Below, one piece after another: positions 6,301-7,868 of a stretch of 7,868 nucleotides of DNA. Numbering within the stretch: the stretch's first letter is position 1; each line of letters begins with the position of its first letter. A program made the translations under genes and the position numbers. The stretch is from Omnitrophica bacterium RIFOXYB12_FULL_50_7 (GTDB lineage Bacteria > Omnitrophota > Omnitrophia > Omnitrophales > Aquincolibacteriaceae), in NCBI GenBank assembly GCA_001804345.1, contig MHFU01000049.1, positions 6,308-14,175 on the forward strand, read 5' to 3'. The notes under the pieces are model-generated. The model made no database searches and was not told the DNA's origin. It saw only the letters and a program-made list of their open reading frames with translations.

Positions 6301-6958
6301 GGAATTGAAAACGCGCTATGATTTCCTCCTGGCCCAGCAAAAAGACCTCGATGACGCGCGCAATTCCCTTATGGAAGCCATCCGTAAAATCAATCAAACC
6401 ACCAAACAGCTTTTTGAAGATACTTTTAAGCAGGTGCAGGAAACCTTCAAGCAATATTACCAGATTCTTTTCCGCGGTGGCGATGCGCGGATCTTTTTGA
6501 TCGATGAGGCACACCCTCTCGAATCGGGGATCGATATCGTCGTGCGGCCTCCGGGAAAAAAGCAGCAGAACATGTCGCTTCTTTCGGGAGGAGAAAAAGC
6601 TTTGACCGCCGTGGCGCTTCTTTTCGCGCTCTTCAAGATCAAACCGTCGCCCTTCTGCCTTTTGGACGAGATTGATGCGCCGCTGGACGAGGCCAATATT
6701 GACCGTTTCCTGGCGGTGCTTAACACTTTTATCGATCAATCGCAGTTCATCATCATCACGCATAACCGTAAGACCATCGCCATGGGGAATTCACTCTATG
6801 GCGTCACCATGGAAGAGCCGGGCATTTCCAAGATTGTTTCCGTAAAAGTCCGCTCCGGAGAAGAATCTCTTCCCGGCGAGGATCTTCACCCGAAAGTCGC
6901 CGCGGAGATCGAGCTCGACGCCTCGGCGACCGAAACCACGGACACCGTCAGCGCTTGA
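3332..6958 (+). CDS. smc: Chromosome segregation/condensation ATPase SMC
   Basis: The core ATPase of bacterial condensin: a long antiparallel coiled-coil protein that dimerises through its hinge, binds ScpA-ScpB at its heads, and organises and separates sister chromosomes. It has 1208 residues against roughly 1150-1190 usual. The N-terminal head holds Walker A GPNGCGKS (31-38), the Arg finger region (Arg57 in LLRGSTMEDV) and the Q-loop Gln143 (MIEQGRID). Glu/Gln/Lys-rich coiled coil covers about 170-505 and 665-1020, with a hinge-like domain (about 505-665) between. The C-terminal head has the signature LSGGEK (1084-1089), Walker B FCLLDEID (1108-1115), the D-loop (PLDEAN) and a switch histidine in IITHNRKT. 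The hinge lacks the usual glycine-rich end (see findings), and a 35-40-residue acidic tail follows the head. The start is fixed by an in-frame TAA at 3317-3319 with no other usable codon between. The ribosome-binding site is weak. The stop overlaps pgsA. Confidence 0.97.
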   Translation: MRLKKLELLGFKSFAVKTEVAFDQGVTCIVGPNGCGKSNVSDAIRWVLGERSAKLLRGSTMEDVIFNGTEVRKPLAFAEVSLTIDNADRGMPIEYNEVTLTRRLYRTGESEYLLNKTQCRLKDIQDLILDTGIGSSSYSMIEQGRIDYILKADPEERRFLVEEAAGIAKYKVKKDESIRKLERTEENLKRLQDIVFEVQKNIQYAERQAKRAERYKLELERLKTLEIKRAFYDQRQIEQKKLDLTQSFQSKKDELSALEIKLQSQHQTIEDQETRVRGIGQRCHVKEGERYQALAQIETNDQKLQFIRDKRVELAQQRGQLLQEQDQLRQAIEAAITKKNELREILKTRESESSQVQTRLTEVTQKLQHQESLIQEAKNALETSRKEFFDAAQVTTQSRNEFHRAKALGENLGSQRRREEFNANRLVEQIAAWEEKLQLCLQSLENTNSELQSTLSGHQGLRSTTHAFEHELTELRKHAHEVRLALREKESRLHTLTEMEGASLTAFQEFLNETTQQVPGLVRSLQEVVKVREGYEWAMDVALGQFARSLIAGDVTTARTLVERLNAKHSLAAGVFLKTQISSFPEATQHYASFGFRPLSDFVHIEPGFEGILGNVFIGETFPLDQLEALLTTSISANLVSRDGLFLSSDRRLFFWNDQSRSQFFFSRDSEISKIRHEIETLTAQAQEKETKIGYLENELATLRTQGAEAEDQKTSSLIEKESLESEKKNIEERLRGFKAESELSASEIRNLTQEAEQIRVTLEQIQASLIQKEQEESNLGEIQRRKEKNLEQGTCAREEALNEVRQCQTQAEQFQQGIQHLEESLRLVEQHAQKDQERQAFLDHGKERIVAKEQELDQEEVVGVRLAEEHQQRLLAVDVDLELLRKDQREQEELLTGQRHTLDQALHSQKVLQDEEHHISLQQMDLDYQLKNVGERLLQRYRLNLSELNSQDYIFTEEELSSAEETIAALQNKVDSLGTVNLLAIEEYQELKTRYDFLLAQQKDLDDARNSLMEAIRKINQTTKQLFEDTFKQVQETFKQYYQILFRGGDARIFLIDEAHPLESGIDIVVRPPGKKQQNMSLLSGGEKALTAVALLFALFKIKPSPFCLLDEIDAPLDEANIDRFLAVLNTFIDQSQFIIITHNRKTIAMGNSLYGVTMEEPGISKIVSVKVRSGEESLPGEDLHPKVAAEIELDASATETTDTVSA

Positions 6959-7491
6959 GCATTCCGAACTACCTGACCCTTTTTAGGATCCTTCTCACTC
7001 CGATTTTTTTCATCACACTTGTTTCCTACACTCCAGAAAAAGAGGGGCTTCGCCTCGTGGCGCTGGCGATCTTCGTGATCGCCGCTTTGACTGACGCGCT
7101 TGACGGACTTCTGGCCCGGTTCCTGAAACAACGGACAGCGTTGGGACAAATGCTTGACCCTCTTGCAGATAAAATATTACTCGTAAGCGCCTACATCGGT
7201 ATTCTCTTCGTCTCCGCGCTTCATTTTCGGCCACCGCTTTGGATCACCATCACGATCATCTTCCGCGACCTGATTCTGCTCATCGGTTTTTTTACTTTGC
7301 ACTTTGCCGCTGTAAAGATCGAAGTGCTGCCGAATATCTGGGGAAAACTCACGACTGTCTGTCAAATGCTCCTTTTATGTTTCATCCTGCTCGAATGGCC
7401 GGTTACCATACCCTTGGCTTTTCTCACGGTAGCATTCACGATCGTCTCAGGAATCATCTACATCACTCGGGGGTTAAAATTCCTCCAATGA
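6955..7491 (+). CDS. pgsA: CDP-diacylglycerol:glycerol-3-phosphate phosphatidyltransferase PgsA
   Basis: Membrane enzyme that makes phosphatidylglycerol phosphate from CDP-diacylglycerol and glycerol-3-phosphate, the committed step to phosphatidylglycerol and cardiolipin. The 178 residues contain the complete CDP-alcohol phosphotransferase motif D-x2-DG-x2-AR-x8-G-x3-D-x3-D: Asp47, Asp50, Gly51, Ala54, Arg55, Gly64, Asp68 and Asp72, the aspartates binding the catalytic metals. About five to six hydrophobic helices are visible, and the N-terminus IPNYLTLFRILLTPIF is typical of PgsA. Translation begins at TTG 6955, which overlaps the smc stop (TTGA). No good Shine-Dalgarno sequence precedes it, so coupling to smc translation is likely. 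The motif is shared with other CDP-alcohol transferases such as phosphatidylserine synthase; size, N-terminus and the plsY neighbour favour PgsA. Confidence 0.93.
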   Translation: MSIPNYLTLFRILLTPIFFITLVSYTPEKEGLRLVALAIFVIAALTDALDGLLARFLKQRTALGQMLDPLADKILLVSAYIGILFVSALHFRPPLWITITIIFRDLILLIGFFTLHFAAVKIEVLPNIWGKLTTVCQMLLLCFILLEWPVTIPLAFLTVAFTIVSGIIYITRGLKFLQ

Positions 7492-7868
7492 ATAACATTT
7501 TTTTATCCGTTCTCTTTATTCTCACAGCTTACCTCTTAGGCTCTGTCCCGTTTGGTCTCATCGCCGGCTTCCGAGTAAAGGGACTTGATATCCGGGAGCA
7601 TGGCAGCAAAAATATCGGTGCAACCAATGTTTTTCGTGTGGTCGGAAAAACGTGGGGGATCATGGTCCTTCTATTGGATGCCCTTAAAGGTTATGTAGTT
7701 TGTGCTCTTCCGGCGTTTTTCGGCCAAGGTCTTGCTCTCCCGTTCCAGTTGCTTCTGGGCGTCAGCGCGATCCTGGGGCATAGTTTTCCGATCTGGCTCA
7801 AATTTAAAGGAGGAAAGGGTGTGGCCACCTCGCTGGGAGTATTCCTAGCTATCGCCTGGATCCCGACG
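7488..7868 (+). CDS. plsY: Acyl-phosphate:glycerol-3-phosphate acyltransferase PlsY (3' end missing)
   Basis: Integral membrane enzyme that moves an acyl group from acyl-phosphate (made from acyl-ACP by PlsX) to position 1 of glycerol-3-phosphate, giving lysophosphatidic acid, the first step of phospholipid synthesis. The 127 residues in the window cover about the first 60% of a usual 200-residue protein. Three family motifs are visible: SVPFGLIAG (19-27), the GSKNIGATN loop (39-47) and GHSFPIWLKFKGGKGVAT (97-114), the last including the glycine- and lysine-rich phosphate-binding segment. The first hydrophobic helix starts at residue 4. The second motif has Lys41 where glycine is usual (GSGNIGATN). 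Its ATG overlaps the pgsA stop (ATGA), and only a distant run of five G at 7469-7473 resembles a ribosome-binding site, so coupling to pgsA is likely. Confidence 0.96.
   Translation, partial: MNNIFLSVLFILTAYLLGSVPFGLIAGFRVKGLDIREHGSKNIGATNVFRVVGKTWGIMVLLLDALKGYVVCALPAFFGQGLALPFQLLLGVSAILGHSFPIWLKFKGGKGVATSLGVFLAIAWIPT

Noticed and set aside
6212..6763. Minus-strand open frame (183 codons) opposite the SMC C-terminal head
   Set aside because: It covers the region of LSGGEK and Walker B on the other strand, whose conservation is explained fully by smc.

Overview
The window is a densely packed, single-strand (+) block of seven bacterial housekeeping genes, in this order: fabD (5' end cut off), fabG, acpP, fabF, smc, pgsA and plsY (3' end cut off). 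All seven read left to right and every frame is intact. I see no mobile elements, CRISPR arrays, tRNAs or rRNAs.

Left part (2-3195): the type II fatty-acid synthase genes. FabD loads malonyl groups onto the carrier protein AcpP, FabF condenses them with the growing chain, and FabG carries out the first reduction. Each of fabG, acpP and fabF has its own clear Shine-Dalgarno sequence. An 8-bp hairpin spans the acpP stop codon, and a weak terminator-like hairpin with a T-tract overlaps the end of fabF.

Middle (3196-6958): a 136-base gap, the only sizeable non-coding stretch, followed by a full-length SMC chromosome-condensation ATPase. The gap holds inverted repeats, including a bulged 8-bp hairpin that ends directly before the smc start. 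I suggest it as a candidate structured leader. The SMC head domains are canonical, but the hinge lacks the glycine-rich dimer-interface motif usual in bacterial SMCs.

Right part (6955-7868): two membrane enzymes of phospholipid synthesis, pgsA and plsY. Their starts overlap the preceding stop codons (TTGA and ATGA) and they lack good Shine-Dalgarno sequences, so smc, pgsA and plsY look translationally coupled.

The order acpP-fabF-smc resembles the widespread bacterial fab-acpP-rnc-smc-ftsY neighbourhood, but rnc is absent between fabF and smc, and pgsA-plsY occupies the place where ftsY often lies. The organism is a bacterium with moderate GC, near 50% by eye. The FabD motif GLSLGE (instead of GHSLGE) is what I recall from Chlamydia and plastid enzymes. 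Together with the gene order it hints at the PVC/Omnitrophota side of the tree, but this placement is a weak inference. The window is mostly ordinary core metabolism. The points worth a second look are the smc leader, the SMC hinge and the gene order. I found no previously undescribed system.
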